A stretch of DNA of 20,978 nucleotides from Amoebophrya sp. AT5.2 (Eukaryota > Sar > Dinophyceae > Syndiniales > Amoebophryaceae): positions 1-20,978 of the forward strand of contig RXOD01004527.1 of NCBI GenBank assembly GCA_005223375.1, given 5' to 3'. This document shows positions 1 through 9,900 of this stretch, piece after piece. The notes beneath the pieces are model-generated. The model was not told where the DNA came from, made no database searches, and saw nothing but the letters and a program-made list of their open reading frames with translations. The first letter of the stretch is position 1. Each line of letters begins with the position of its first letter. Position numbers and translations under genes: made by a program.

Positions 1-2980
1 CAGGAGCAGCAGCAGGTTCAGGAGTCGTGGCTCCGACTCCAGGTCCTCCAGCCGCGGCAGCCTCGAACATTCGCACTTCGACTAGCCGGTACACGAACCG
101 CAGCCCAAACAGCAGCTTTCGGCCGCGGTCTTCCCTGTGCGCGGGGTTGTACCCCCCGCGCACGTAGCCCCTGCTGTTCCGCTTGTCGGTCTCCGCGGTT
201 TTTAGCTGCAGGTGGATGAAGCTCTTCTGCTTGTGGCTCTTCAGGCGGTTCTCCACGTGCCAAAAGAAGGACTGCGGATGGAAGCGTTTCGCGGCCAAAA
301 GGGAGGAAGTCGGTGATTCGCGATCGCGGCCACCCCCCCCGATGTTTTCTTCCGCATTTCGCCACGCTTCGTCGAGCTCGTGCTTGGGGGCGAAGAGGAC
401 CTCCAAAAAGCGATACTCGGGGGGCGGCGGCACCGTCCCAACCGGTTTTGCATAGATGAAGGGCCCCTCCTGCTCGTTGTGGCTCCGGCTGTGCGCTCCG
501 TGCGCAAAGGTAAAGGCGGCACGGGGGTCGCGAGGTAGGCTCCGCTCCTGGAACTCGCCCCACTCCGCTGGGGTCGTCTGCCCGTGCCGAAACTGGTAAA
601 TCTCCCAGCTGGACGGCTGTTCTCGGGCTTCTGGACCCCTGGCGGGGGTCGTCCTCGTCCCGGATGATGGAGAGAAGAAGCGGCGCGCAATCTCGGGCTC
701 CTCGTACGTCTCGCAGGACGGGACTCGTTCTTCTTCCTCGTCGTCCCCCTCCGCCTCTCGCACCGTCGGATTCGCTTTGTAGTGCGCGTAGTCGGTTCCG
801 TCTTTCACGATTTCCCACTTGGAGGGTCCCCCGGAGCGCGACGGCTTGCTCACCATCTTCCTCCACACGCGCGCGACCGTCTTCAGGATGTTGTGGCCGT
901 CGGGAAACTGGAGACCGTGGGGCACGAGAGCCTCGGTGCTGTGGCGGCCGGGGAGCAAGTGCGCGAACACGGACGTCTGGCGCAGCAGCATGCGGATCAG
1001 ATCCGTGGCGGAGTACACGCTCACAACCGCCGGCTGTACGCGCGGACGGGAAGGCGGGGCAACTCCCCCCTCTTCCTCCCGACCCCCAAACATGGCGTCC
1101 GAAGCCTCCCTTCCTTGCATGGCGTAGGGCAACAGCTTCGCGGGGCTCATCTCGCCGGGCAGAAAAGTTGACGTCCTATTCAGGTTCGCCCCCGCTCTCC
1201 CGTCCGTGAGTCGCGCCGGCCAGGCCGCAACGAACTTCAGCTCGAAGGGCGGATACAGGTCCTGTCCCTGCTGCGCCGCCCGCTCCGCCTGTGCCGGCGT
1301 CACCGCTCCAAATAACCGGCTGACCCGGTCCCGCCGCATTCTCAGGTGCTCCGCGATCACGCTCTCCGCCACCGGGCGACAGGCGCGCAGGGCTACGAAC
1401 CCATTCCGGTCTTCGTAGCTGGTTTTGGGCAGCAGGCAGTCGTCCTGGTACCGGTACCAGTCCTGCCCCGACTCCTGCCCGGACGGAAACGTGCTCGCGT
1501 CCAGAAAAAACCCGTGCGAGTGGTACTGCAGCTCGTCCTCATCCCTACCGCGGCCGCGGTACAGCGTCGTGCCTACCTCGTTCGGCACCTGCTTCCAAAA
1601 CCAATCGAACTCGCGGTAGGAGCCTTCCAGCGGATGATCTGGCCCGTCGGTCTGCGGCCCGAAGGTGACCGGGTCGCCGAGCTGGTCGAAGTTCTCGAGG
1701 GCGTTCTCGAAGTGCCCCGCAGCCGTCCCGTACAGCTCGTCGAGCTGCGCCGTCGTCGCAGAGTGGAGCTCGGAACAGGTTCTGCCCAATTGAATGAGCG
1801 CGGGATCGCCGTGCAGGAGCCCCTTGTACGCGGCGAGGGAAGCGTTGTTGCCGACGAAGGACAAGACGGCCGGAGCTGCTCGAGTGCCTGAGATAGAGGC
1901 CTCAGCAGCGGCTTCTTGTTGGTCTTGATCAAGTTGCAGATGCAGGTTATTTACTTCTACTTGCTTCGGCTTCACCGCTCCTTCGGTTGCTGCTCGGTGC
2001 GGATCATCGTGTGCAAGAACTTGAACTTCTTGACTTTCACGAAGAACCGCTCGTCCCTCGAGCCCCGGCGCGAGCGGAAGCATTTCGCTCGCCGACCGGA
2101 AAGCACCGGGAAATGCGCCCGAAAAAATATTGTTCAAAGCATATTGCCTTTGATGCGTATCGGGGGCACCGCCCGGACCGGGACGAGAGGAGGTTCGGAG
2201 CTGCCCCTGCAGGACGGGCGCCTCTCCCCCGTGCTCGGTGGATTCTGCCTCTCCACCGCAGCGGAGCGACAGTCTCGCCATAGCTTCCTCTACTAACGTT
2301 AGAGACGCGAGTTGTTTTGCTCTGCTTCGCGCCGGCTCATCTGCTCCACTGCCACTGGCTGCAGCTGTTCCTGTTGCTCTCGTCCCCGGTCTTGTCTCCT
2401 GCTCCTCGCGCTCTTCACTCCCCTCGAGCTGCATGCCACCTTGTTCATCTTCGAATTTCCGTTTTCCGAAAACGACGTTGCTGTTCTCGGACTGTTCTTC
2501 CAGCAACCCGCGCCGCGGCCCGTCGGTGAGTTGGACCCAGGGCGGCAACGGCACCGCTTCTACTACATCCTCTGTTTCAAGATGAGAGTCCTCAATTGAT
2601 GCAGCGGTCGGTTCAAGATAGTCCTCAATCGCGGCCGGTGGATCTTCACTCGACGTGTCGGATGTCGACGCCGCACTTGCGTGGTGGGGGCCCGTCTGTG
2701 GCGAGGCGGTCGACGCGAGCGAGCGCAAGGCAGGAGAGCAGCTGGACGAAGGAGGACCGCTGCAGCTGAGAGGACTACTGTGTCGGACTCGACGTCGGAG
2801 TAGTCCGGGCATACAGAACGTGTCATCGTATAGTCCTCCGGGCATATCAAACGTAGTTGTAGCACCGTCGCCGGGGACTACCGCAACTGCAGCACTTCCA
2901 CTTGCTGCTCCTGCAGCAAATAGCACAAGGAGAAAAGGAAAACCCCCCTTCATCGTGCGGATTTGTTCCCGGGTGTTCAT
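1..2980 (-). CDS. Large secreted/ER-targeted protein, unknown function (3' end outside window)
   Basis: One minus-strand frame stays open from the ATG at 2980 to the left edge: 993 codons with no stop and no need for an intron. The protein starts MNTREQIRTMKGGFPFLLVL and continues into a small-residue stretch (FAAGAASGSAAVAV). This is a typical signal peptide, with a second in-frame ATG at 2953 directly before the hydrophobic core. Residues ~40-340 are low complexity, rich in Ser, Glu, Ala and Pro, and probably disordered. From ~365 onward the sequence looks globular, with many aromatic residues and few Cys. It includes a TTLYRGRG segment near 470 and an acidic run (EGDDEEEER) near 745. One N-glycosylation sequon (NRTS) is visible. 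I recognise no family. The signal peptide suggests a role in the secretory path or outside the cell; in a parasite an exported effector is conceivable but unproven. It is the last gene of the minus-strand block, about 1 kb downstream of VPS15. Confidence 0.82.
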   Translation of the reverse strand, partial: MNTREQIRTMKGGFPFLLVLFAAGAASGSAAVAVVPGDGATTTFDMPGGLYDDTFCMPGLLRRRVRHSSPLSCSGPPSSSCSPALRSLASTASPQTGPHHASAASTSDTSSEDPPAAIEDYLEPTAASIEDSHLETEDVVEAVPLPPWVQLTDGPRRGLLEEQSENSNVVFGKRKFEDEQGGMQLEGSEEREEQETRPGTRATGTAAASGSGADEPARSRAKQLASLTLVEEAMARLSLRCGGEAESTEHGGEAPVLQGQLRTSSRPGPGGAPDTHQRQYALNNIFSGAFPGAFRSASEMLPLAPGLEGRAVLRESQEVQVLAHDDPHRAATEGAVKPKQVEVNNLHLQLDQDQQEAAAEASISGTRAAPAVLSFVGNNASLAAYKGLLHGDPALIQLGRTCSELHSATTAQLDELYGTAAGHFENALENFDQLGDPVTFGPQTDGPDHPLEGSYREFDWFWKQVPNEVGTTLYRGRGRDEDELQYHSHGFFLDASTFPSGQESGQDWYRYQDDCLLPKTSYEDRNGFVALRACRPVAESVIAEHLRMRRDRVSRLFGAVTPAQAERAAQQGQDLYPPFELKFVAAWPARLTDGRAGANLNRTSTFLPGEMSPAKLLPYAMQGREASDAMFGGREEEGGVAPPSRPRVQPAVVSVYSATDLIRMLLRQTSVFAHLLPGRHSTEALVPHGLQFPDGHNILKTVARVWRKMVSKPSRSGGPSKWEIVKDGTDYAHYKANPTVREAEGDDEEEERVPSCETYEEPEIARRFFSPSSGTRTTPARGPEAREQPSSWEIYQFRHGQTTPAEWGEFQERSLPRDPRAAFTFAHGAHSRSHNEQEGPFIYAKPVGTVPPPPEYRFLEVLFAPKHELDEAWRNAEENIGGGGRDRESPTSSLLAAKRFHPQSFFWHVENRLKSHKQKSFIHLQLKTAETDKRNSRGYVRGGYNPAHREDRGRKLLFGLRFVYRLVEVRMFEAAAAGGPGVGATTPEPAAAP

Positions 2981-3992
2981 GCCCGGTGACTTCCTTGTTG
3001 CTTCTTGAGATTGATTGTCAAAAGACCACGGCAAAACAATATTTTTTCTAGCACTTGTATATTAATTTCTACAGAAAGATGAGAAATACTGCATCTGCCT
3101 CTTGGTTGCTCTTCGAGGGCGAGCTAATACAAAGTGCCGCGAGGGCGAGAAAAATCGATAGATACGGTCAATATTTTTTCATGCAAGCCAGCAGGTGGAG
3201 CCTTGACGATTCCCCTGGATTCACGAAGCTGCCGAGATCAATAAGTATATATATAAATTCAAAATAAATGTAGTAGACGTTAAGAGTGCAGCATGCAGGC
3301 GGTTGTACTTAATCATGAAGATCTACGTAAATAACGTGCAGAGCTTGAGCTTGAGCGACAGGAGTAGTAGCTTCTCTGCGAAAGGGAAAGCGAAAGGAGC
3401 GCGCGAGGAAGTGGAAAACGATTCAAAAAATATGATCACGCTGCAGTACTACTAGCAAAAGAAGACTAAGGCTAAGCGGTAGCACCGTTAGTCAGGTGCT
3501 TCTTTATTCGCTTACCTGGAGCAGAGGTGGAGTTGGACAGTTGTGTTTGAGTATAGGAATTCCTGAGCGAGAACCGATGAAGATCGTGCACCAATCTAGC
3601 ACAGCTACGAGGTGGGGGTCGTGCTTAAAGCTGCTACTGCTGGATGATCTTGCTGATGCTGTTCAGGCCTTCTTCGGTCAAGTTAGGATCGGGAACGAGA
3701 TCCTTTGTATCAACGCGAACTTCAGGAGCAAAATGATCAGGTGGAATTTTAGAAACACGAACGCGTTCGTGATGGGCGTTTCTTTGGACCGCGAGCGGTA
3801 ACAAGCGTCAGCTTCATAGTTCATACGAGGGAACGAATTTGAATCAGTCGTCGGAGCGCGAGTGTTGAGCGCATCATGATCATCGATGCGGTTCAACATT
3901 AGTGAAGACCACCGCCCCACATATTAATTTCGTCAGTAAGAAGAAGAACGAGCAGCTGCGAGGATGTACTAGCCTCAGCTTCAGGTTCAGCA
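2981..3992. other. Spacer between VPS15 stop and secreted-protein start
   Basis: About 1 kb, clearly more AT-rich than the flanking genes. It must hold the VPS15 3' UTR and the 5' region of the secreted-protein gene. Open frames here (for example 3678-3920 minus, 80 codons) have no recognisable features. I see a short GAGCTT tandem near 3343-3354 and a hairpin at 3472-3491. No RNA gene, promoter motif or intron signal could be supported. Confidence 0.6.
3472..3491. repeat. Imperfect inverted repeat (hairpin) in spacer
   Basis: CTAAGCGGT, a 3-base loop, then ACCGTTAG. The arms pair except for one bulged G. It lies in the VPS15/secreted-protein spacer. A role in 3' end formation is possible, but nothing else in the sequence supports it. 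Confidence 0.4.
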
Positions 3993-6900
3993 TCAGCACC
4001 ACAGTTTCACTAGTCCGTCCCTTCCCGCCGTGGCGAGGAGGCTGTTGTTGAGCACGGTCATGTCCAATATCGCATCCCGGTGGTTCGGGTTGGCCTCCCT
4101 CGGCCCCGGCCGCAGATCGAACTCCACGGACGAGGATAGATCTTTGGTTGTGCCTGCAGCTGCAGCTCCCGCACTTCTAGAAGAAGTGCCCCCACCTCGC
4201 GAGGAAAGGAACACTTCTTCGCAGATCACAGTGGTAGGCAAGCCCTTGTTCACGGAGGTCGAGAACCGTTCCAGGGGGTCTGCGCCGACCAGCACCCGCA
4301 CCTTGTTCCTTCCCAGGTTCCACGCGCGCGTTCTCGCGTCCGTCCCCGCAAAGATGAGATGCTGCTCTGCAGCTGGGGAAGATGATGAGGATGATGAAAC
4401 AGGATTGTTCGTCGAAGTTGTCGGGGAAGATGTAGTGCCCCAGAACTGCAGGCAACGGACCATGCAGGAGCTGCTCGAGGTTGCGTTAGGGTTAGCTGCA
4501 GATGCAGACGGACCAGAGCCAGCGGAGGCCGAAGATCCAGCTCCTCCTGTTGTTTGACTCAAAGAGCCACTGTTCGTGAAGCTAGAGAACTGCTCGGCGG
4601 TTGTGACGCGACTGACGTTGGCATCGGTTATGGGGAGCAGCGTTGGCAGCGACACCGGCCGCCCGGTGGAGGACTGGGTCTCGAACAGCTTCACGGTTTC
4701 CCCCCGCACGAGGTCGAAAATGGCGACCTCGTTGGCTTCCGAGCCCAAAGCGGCGGCAATCTCGACGCTGGAACCGCTCTGGTCCCGCGGGCGTCGGGGA
4801 ACCATCTTGCAGTCCAGGAACGGACAGGAGGTGGAGACCTGTCGAGTGGTCGCACACCAACATTACATATGAAATCTATTGACATATAGTGCGAGTGTTG
4901 ATGAGTTTCATTTTGATGTTGATGATGACCACACCAAATTAGCTGCGCACCTTCCACTGGCGCACCGGGGCCAGAAAGCGGAGGTCGAACAGGACCGCGC
5001 AGCCCGCCATTGTCCCTGTGACCATGTAGCTGCTCGACGTCGCCAGACAGCTCACCGCCCCCAGCTGCGGCGGCAGGTGCGAGGACCAGGCCAGGTCGCG
5101 CATCCGGATGTCCCACCCGCTCACTTGCCCCGTGTGCGTTGCGAAGAGGACGACGGAGTCGAGGCTCGTTTCGCAGTGGTCCACTGCGGTAGCGATGGGT
5201 CCTCCGGGAAGAGCCGAGCACGAGGAGGACGTAGACGCGGTCACGGAAGATGATCCCGCGGCCGCGATGCGCACGCGTGAGATGCACGCGTTCAGGTTCT
5301 CCAGAGAGTGCAGACTGAGGTAATTGGATTTCGATGTGTCCAACGAGGACTTTGTGTCTGTCCCGCCCGCCGTGGTCTTCACCGAGGAGAGTGAAGATGC
5401 TGCAGTCCTCGAGGTCTGGCAGCTGCCTCCTCCGAATACCGCGAGCGGCTCCTGTGCGCCCGCAGACTGTAGAACCTTCATGCAGCGCAGCTGATAGTTC
5501 AGCGCTAGCCCATCGATCGGGGTCATGCACACGTCCCGATCCAGGCTCGTGGTGTTCCACAGCAACACTTTTCCATCCGCGCCCCCGGTCAAGAGCAGCC
5601 GTCCGTCCCTCGTCGCGTCGACTTTTCGGACCGCGGTTGGCAGGTCGCCGCGGGCGTACTCGTACAGAGTGGTCAGCAGCCTTAATGGCCGCTCCTCGTC
5701 CAGGACTAAGGGACCGGCATGGGGGGCAGGCGCCGACGCTGCCGATGCAACCTGCTGGTGATGCGCCGTCGACGAGCCCAGCACAGACCGTGGCGGCGGA
5801 CGGAACTGAGATGGTCTCGAAGTTGTAGCCGGCTCCGCACCAGCTGCAGTCGTCGCGTCGGGGGCTGCTCCTTGCGCAAAATGCAGCTGTTCCCTTGGGC
5901 TCGTCGCCGCGGTGGAGGCCGCATTCGGGCCCGCGCGAGGAGTCTGGTCGGAAGCCAATGCGTCGTCAGATGTGACGACTGTGAGGGCCGAACTGCCTTG
6001 CTCGACGACGCTGGTGCGTCGCTGCCGGTTACTTGTCGCAGCTGCTGCAGATTGGGATTGCAGTCCACCTCCAGACGCGGCTGGGTTGTCGTGTGGCTGG
6101 GGCATCGTCCCGTCGCCCGTCGGCGAAAGCCCCACGCCACTAGCGCCGTAAAACAAACTCGCTGAGGTCTTCGGCAGTTGGAGGGCGCGTGCCTTCCAGT
6201 CCCTCATCACGACCTGGCCGTTTCGCCCGTGCGCGATCGCCACAGGAGTGGAGATGGACGCTGTCGCGGATCCGTCCCGGTTTCGACTTCGCGCGCGGCT
6301 TACCGTGCCAACCGTAGCGCCACTCACGCCCACCTCCCCTGTTCCCAATCCTCCATCTTGCTCGTAAACTGCGGTCTCCATCCGGACGTCTAACGGCCTC
6401 GCTGATTTCACGTCCAGCGCGCAAAGGGGAAAGGACAGCGTCGAGTGCGGCGCTACTTTCTGGATCAGGTTCATGGAGTGCGTCGCGGTTGCCGCGAGGT
6501 CCCGATACGGATACGCGGTCTGCTGTAGAATGTTTCGCGGCATGGTCTGGATCAGGGGGCGAATCAACTCCACTTGCCGCTCGAGCTCCGCGTCGGAAAA
6601 CTTCGCAGCTTCGTCGACGCAAGCACGCTTCACGAAGGCCACGGCGGTGGCAGTAGCCTGCTTAGCCGCGGCGGGGTCCTGATAGATTGGTGGAGTTCAC
6701 GCCATGCAAGAGAAAGTAGTCCACAGGTTTGCTCATGTGAAACCATTTCGACTTCTGTGTCGCTGGCTCGAAGATCTACTTGTAGATCTTGCACTTAGAT
6801 TTACTTTCCAGTACTTCTACTTTATCTCTATCTTTTTCTCGTCTTGCCGGAGGTGGTAGTGGCGGTGCGGTGAAAGACGAAGAACGGCACACATGCACAT

Positions 6901-9900
6901 CAGATCGGACCATAGAAACAATAACGAAACCCTCAGCATTGCTGTACTACCTGTACCTGTCCCGCCCGCCCGGCCTTCGCGCCCGGTCCTCCCGGGGCCA
7001 GGAAGTACTCCAGCAGCGCCGTAAATACCGGTCGGGCGACCGGTGCGCCCCACGTCAGCAAATTTGGGTCGTTCGTCGGGAGGGACAGCACGTACTCCTC
7101 CTCGTCCGCAAATGATCCAAATTCGAGCTTCACGGTCGTCGCGGACTCCAGGTAGGGCGTGAGGGACGGCAGGCACCAGGTGTGGTACGCAACAATGTCC
7201 TCCTTCGCGAGCATCTGGATCAAGCCGCGGCTGGCCTCGCGAATGCGCTTCGCCGGGTGGACGGTGAGAGGAAGGAGAGGACGCTGCAACACGCTGTGCC
7301 TGGTGTAGAGGGTGTAGAGGAAGACGTCATCGATTCTGCGATGAAGATACTTTCTTTACATCCAGAATTCACAAGCCGATGGACGAGGTGGTGCCGGAAT
7401 TTCATTCGAATACTGACTTTGGACTGCGACCTCCATCGCTCCCGTAAAAATGTCGATGAATTGAGGGACAGCGTGGTCGAGAGAAACATCATACGACTTA
7501 GGCAAAAAAGCCGAAAGCCCCTTTATCGGTTGTGTCGGTATACCTGAACTGCTCCGAGAATTGTTCTTTGCGGACCAGCGTGGTGACTCCCTGGAGCGCC
7601 GCCAGGGTGACTCTTTCCTCCGCGTCGCAGAGGCACTGTTCGTAGCAGGGCCAAAGCAGGCCCTCGGTGCTCACCTGCCCGATCTGGGTCTGCTTCGCCG
7701 CCTCCACGCAAAAACTCGCCCGCACGAACCAGTCGGGCTCGTTCATGAAAGAAATCAGATGTGGCAGCAAGAAGTTGTGCATCCCCTTCTTCTGGAAGAA
7801 CACCGCGATATGGTCGGACCAGATGGTAAGTGAGGAAGTGCAAGTGATATCAAAGAATCTATGGCACTCGATGTAATCGAGGTTCCCCACTTGGGTGGCG
7901 CCGAGTGGCCCTAGCAGGGGGAGACTGCCGATTAAGGCGCTCTGAAGTTTACCCGGTGCGAAGTAGCGCCGGGCGGTTTCAGATGTGCCACATTGTGATT
8001 GTTTGGAGCAGGGGCGCCACAAGTAGGGAAGTGAGCCAGTGGGAGGGAGACGAAGGCCAAGAAAAGCCAGGATCCTGGAAAGAACGGCGCTTCCCCGTAC
8101 TACTTACCATCTGGTCCCACCATACGCGAGGAGCGGCAGCGCTTTCAGCACGTGCGTCTTTAGCTGCGTACTACCGCCCGACTGGTTGCTGAGCAGGGAC
8201 CGAAGCAAGGTTTGCATCGACTCCTCCTGCAGCTGCTGGGAGGATGTCGGGTCGACGCGATCGGTCGGTGCGGCTGCTGCAGATGCAGAGCTTGTTTGTC
8301 CTAGTTCCCCATCCTGATACGCGGGCGCGTTGCAAATCGCGAGAAACTGCGGGAGGCAGTGCGCGACGGCGAGGAGGATGCTGACGTCCGAAGTCCCGCC
8401 TCCTTGGCCGCCGCCATCTGCTGCGCTACTAGCACTAGCGGTTGATAGGGAGCGCGTCAGCTGCGGGAGCAAATATTCCCGCCACGTCAGACCGATGGCG
8501 GCGAAGGCCTTCCCGTACTGGTTTGCAGCCGCAACTTGTTGTTCTGTGCTGGAAGATAGCGTCGAAGCCGCGTGCGTCGCGCTGCTCAAGAGGTCCGCCA
8601 AGACGTGCACAGCCCGGACCCGGACCGCAGTGGAGCTGTCCAGGAGAAGGTGGTGCAAAGTCGGGAAGATGTGGTCCTGTAGGACGCTCAAGCTGGTTGA
8701 GGTTGCACCAGCACACGACGCCGTATCTTCATCCTCGGAGGCCGCGGCCGAGGTCGTAAGCGTAACCAAATTCTGTAGCTCCGCCTGCCCGAACTCCCCG
8801 AGGATGTCCACGGCGATGCTGCGCAGCTTCGGCGAGGACACGCAGTGCAGCTTGATCTCGAGCACGGAAACTAGAGCGGGAATGAGAAGCGCGTTTTTAG
8901 TTTTACTCCACGCGCGACGGTCGGCCTCGTCTGCGTCGCTCCTGCAGCTTTTCGCGTCTGGTGAGGGTCTTGCGTTATTTCCCACCCTGTCGTGTGGCAG
9001 CAGCAGGTCCGCGAGCGACGGCTTGTTGTTTCCTGCACATGTTGATGCTGCAACTGTTCCTGCCGCCGCCGAGACCGACGCTGAGTAGAACTGAAAGAGT
9101 GCCTCCATGTACGCCTCCGCTTTCTCGACGAAAGCCTCACTACTTCTACTGCTGTCGGAGCCTGTTTTTCCACCAGTCCGCCCCGCTCCCAGAACCAAAT
9201 CGAGGTCAACATTCCACCGCATCCGCGCGAAGGAGCCGTCCGTCCCCCCAACTCCTAGCTGGTGTGGTCCTGCTGCGCCCACCTTCACCAACTGTTCGCC
9301 GAAGTAGTTGCAGCTGCGCGCGGCCGACAGACATGCGTTCTGCATCGTGATCTGATCAATGTTGTGGCTGGAGTTCATTTTGTTCGAGTCCTTGCTGCTC
9401 AGGATGATCTTTCCCAGGTTTTTCCGGAGGAAGCACGTCCAGAGGTCTGCGTTCTGAAGCAGTGGGTGTGTGCAAAACTGCGCGAATGAATGCAGCACAG
9501 CATACCCGCTCGGATTCTCGGCGTATACCCGCTTTAAACATTCCAGCCCCGTCGGGCGCTTTCTCGGATCCACGTGCACCATCTCCGCTATCAGCGTCCG
9601 AAACGTCGCCGACGGAATCTTCGCCAAACGTGGTTCGAGGGACTTTTTGAAAAAATTTTGACTTTCGTTTCTGTACTGAAGCAGTTCCGGCAGGTCTTGG
9701 ATCAGCGGCGTGCCGTCGAGAAAGATGTCTGCCAGGACACACCCGGCGCTGAACACGTCCATCGGCGCGAGGACACTGGAGAACAGGTTGCCGGCATCGA
9801 CCTCACCAGCTGCATTCGCATTCGCATTCGCTCCACCACCTCGAAGGTTTTCGTTTTTGAGCTTATTTTTTTGCTGCAGCTGAGCTGCGGACGCGGAGGT

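Larger units (their letters stand above)
7809..8124 (+). mobile_element. Introner A: TIR-flanked mobile intron in VPS15 (inserted opposite to introner B relative to its gene)
   Basis: A 316-bp element forms VPS15 intron 1. Its terminal arms, 8124-8102 and 7831-7809, are 23 bp with one mismatch, including a perfect 16-bp core (GGACCAGATGGTAAGT on the minus strand). It is flanked by a 5-bp direct repeat TCGCG (8129-8125 and 7808-7804), as expected of a target-site duplication. Removing the element and one TCGCG joins CTCGCG to GTGTTC, giving LPLLAVFFQKK, which aligns without gaps to the human VPS15 segment TRLCVFFGRQK. Near the ends, the only GT-AG pair I found using the good donor ATG|GTAAGT (8107) would create a TGA stop. 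The splice borders therefore seem to lie at the direct repeats, not at GT-AG. Internal hairpins are CTCGAT-GTA-ATCGAG (7867-7881) and CCAGGATCCTGG (8067-8078). On the plus strand its sequence matches introner B read on the minus strand. Confidence 0.85.

Noticed and set aside
18..866. Minus-strand frame of 282 codons and plus-strand frames across 183-1891
   Set aside because: They overlap the continuous 993-codon minus-strand frame, which alone has a signal peptide and protein-like composition.
1480..1580. Possible ADP-ribosyltransferase signature (LYRG) in the secreted protein
   Set aside because: Only one short motif fits; I could not find the partnering Ser-Thr-Ser and Glu motifs at the expected spacing.
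4480..4495. Telomere-like GTTAGGGTTAG string
   Set aside because: It is a chance match inside VPS15 exon 5, only about two units long.
7850..8107. GT-AG intron in VPS15 using donor 8107 and the CATAG acceptor
   Set aside because: Joining phase-2 TG to the A after that AG makes a TGA stop.
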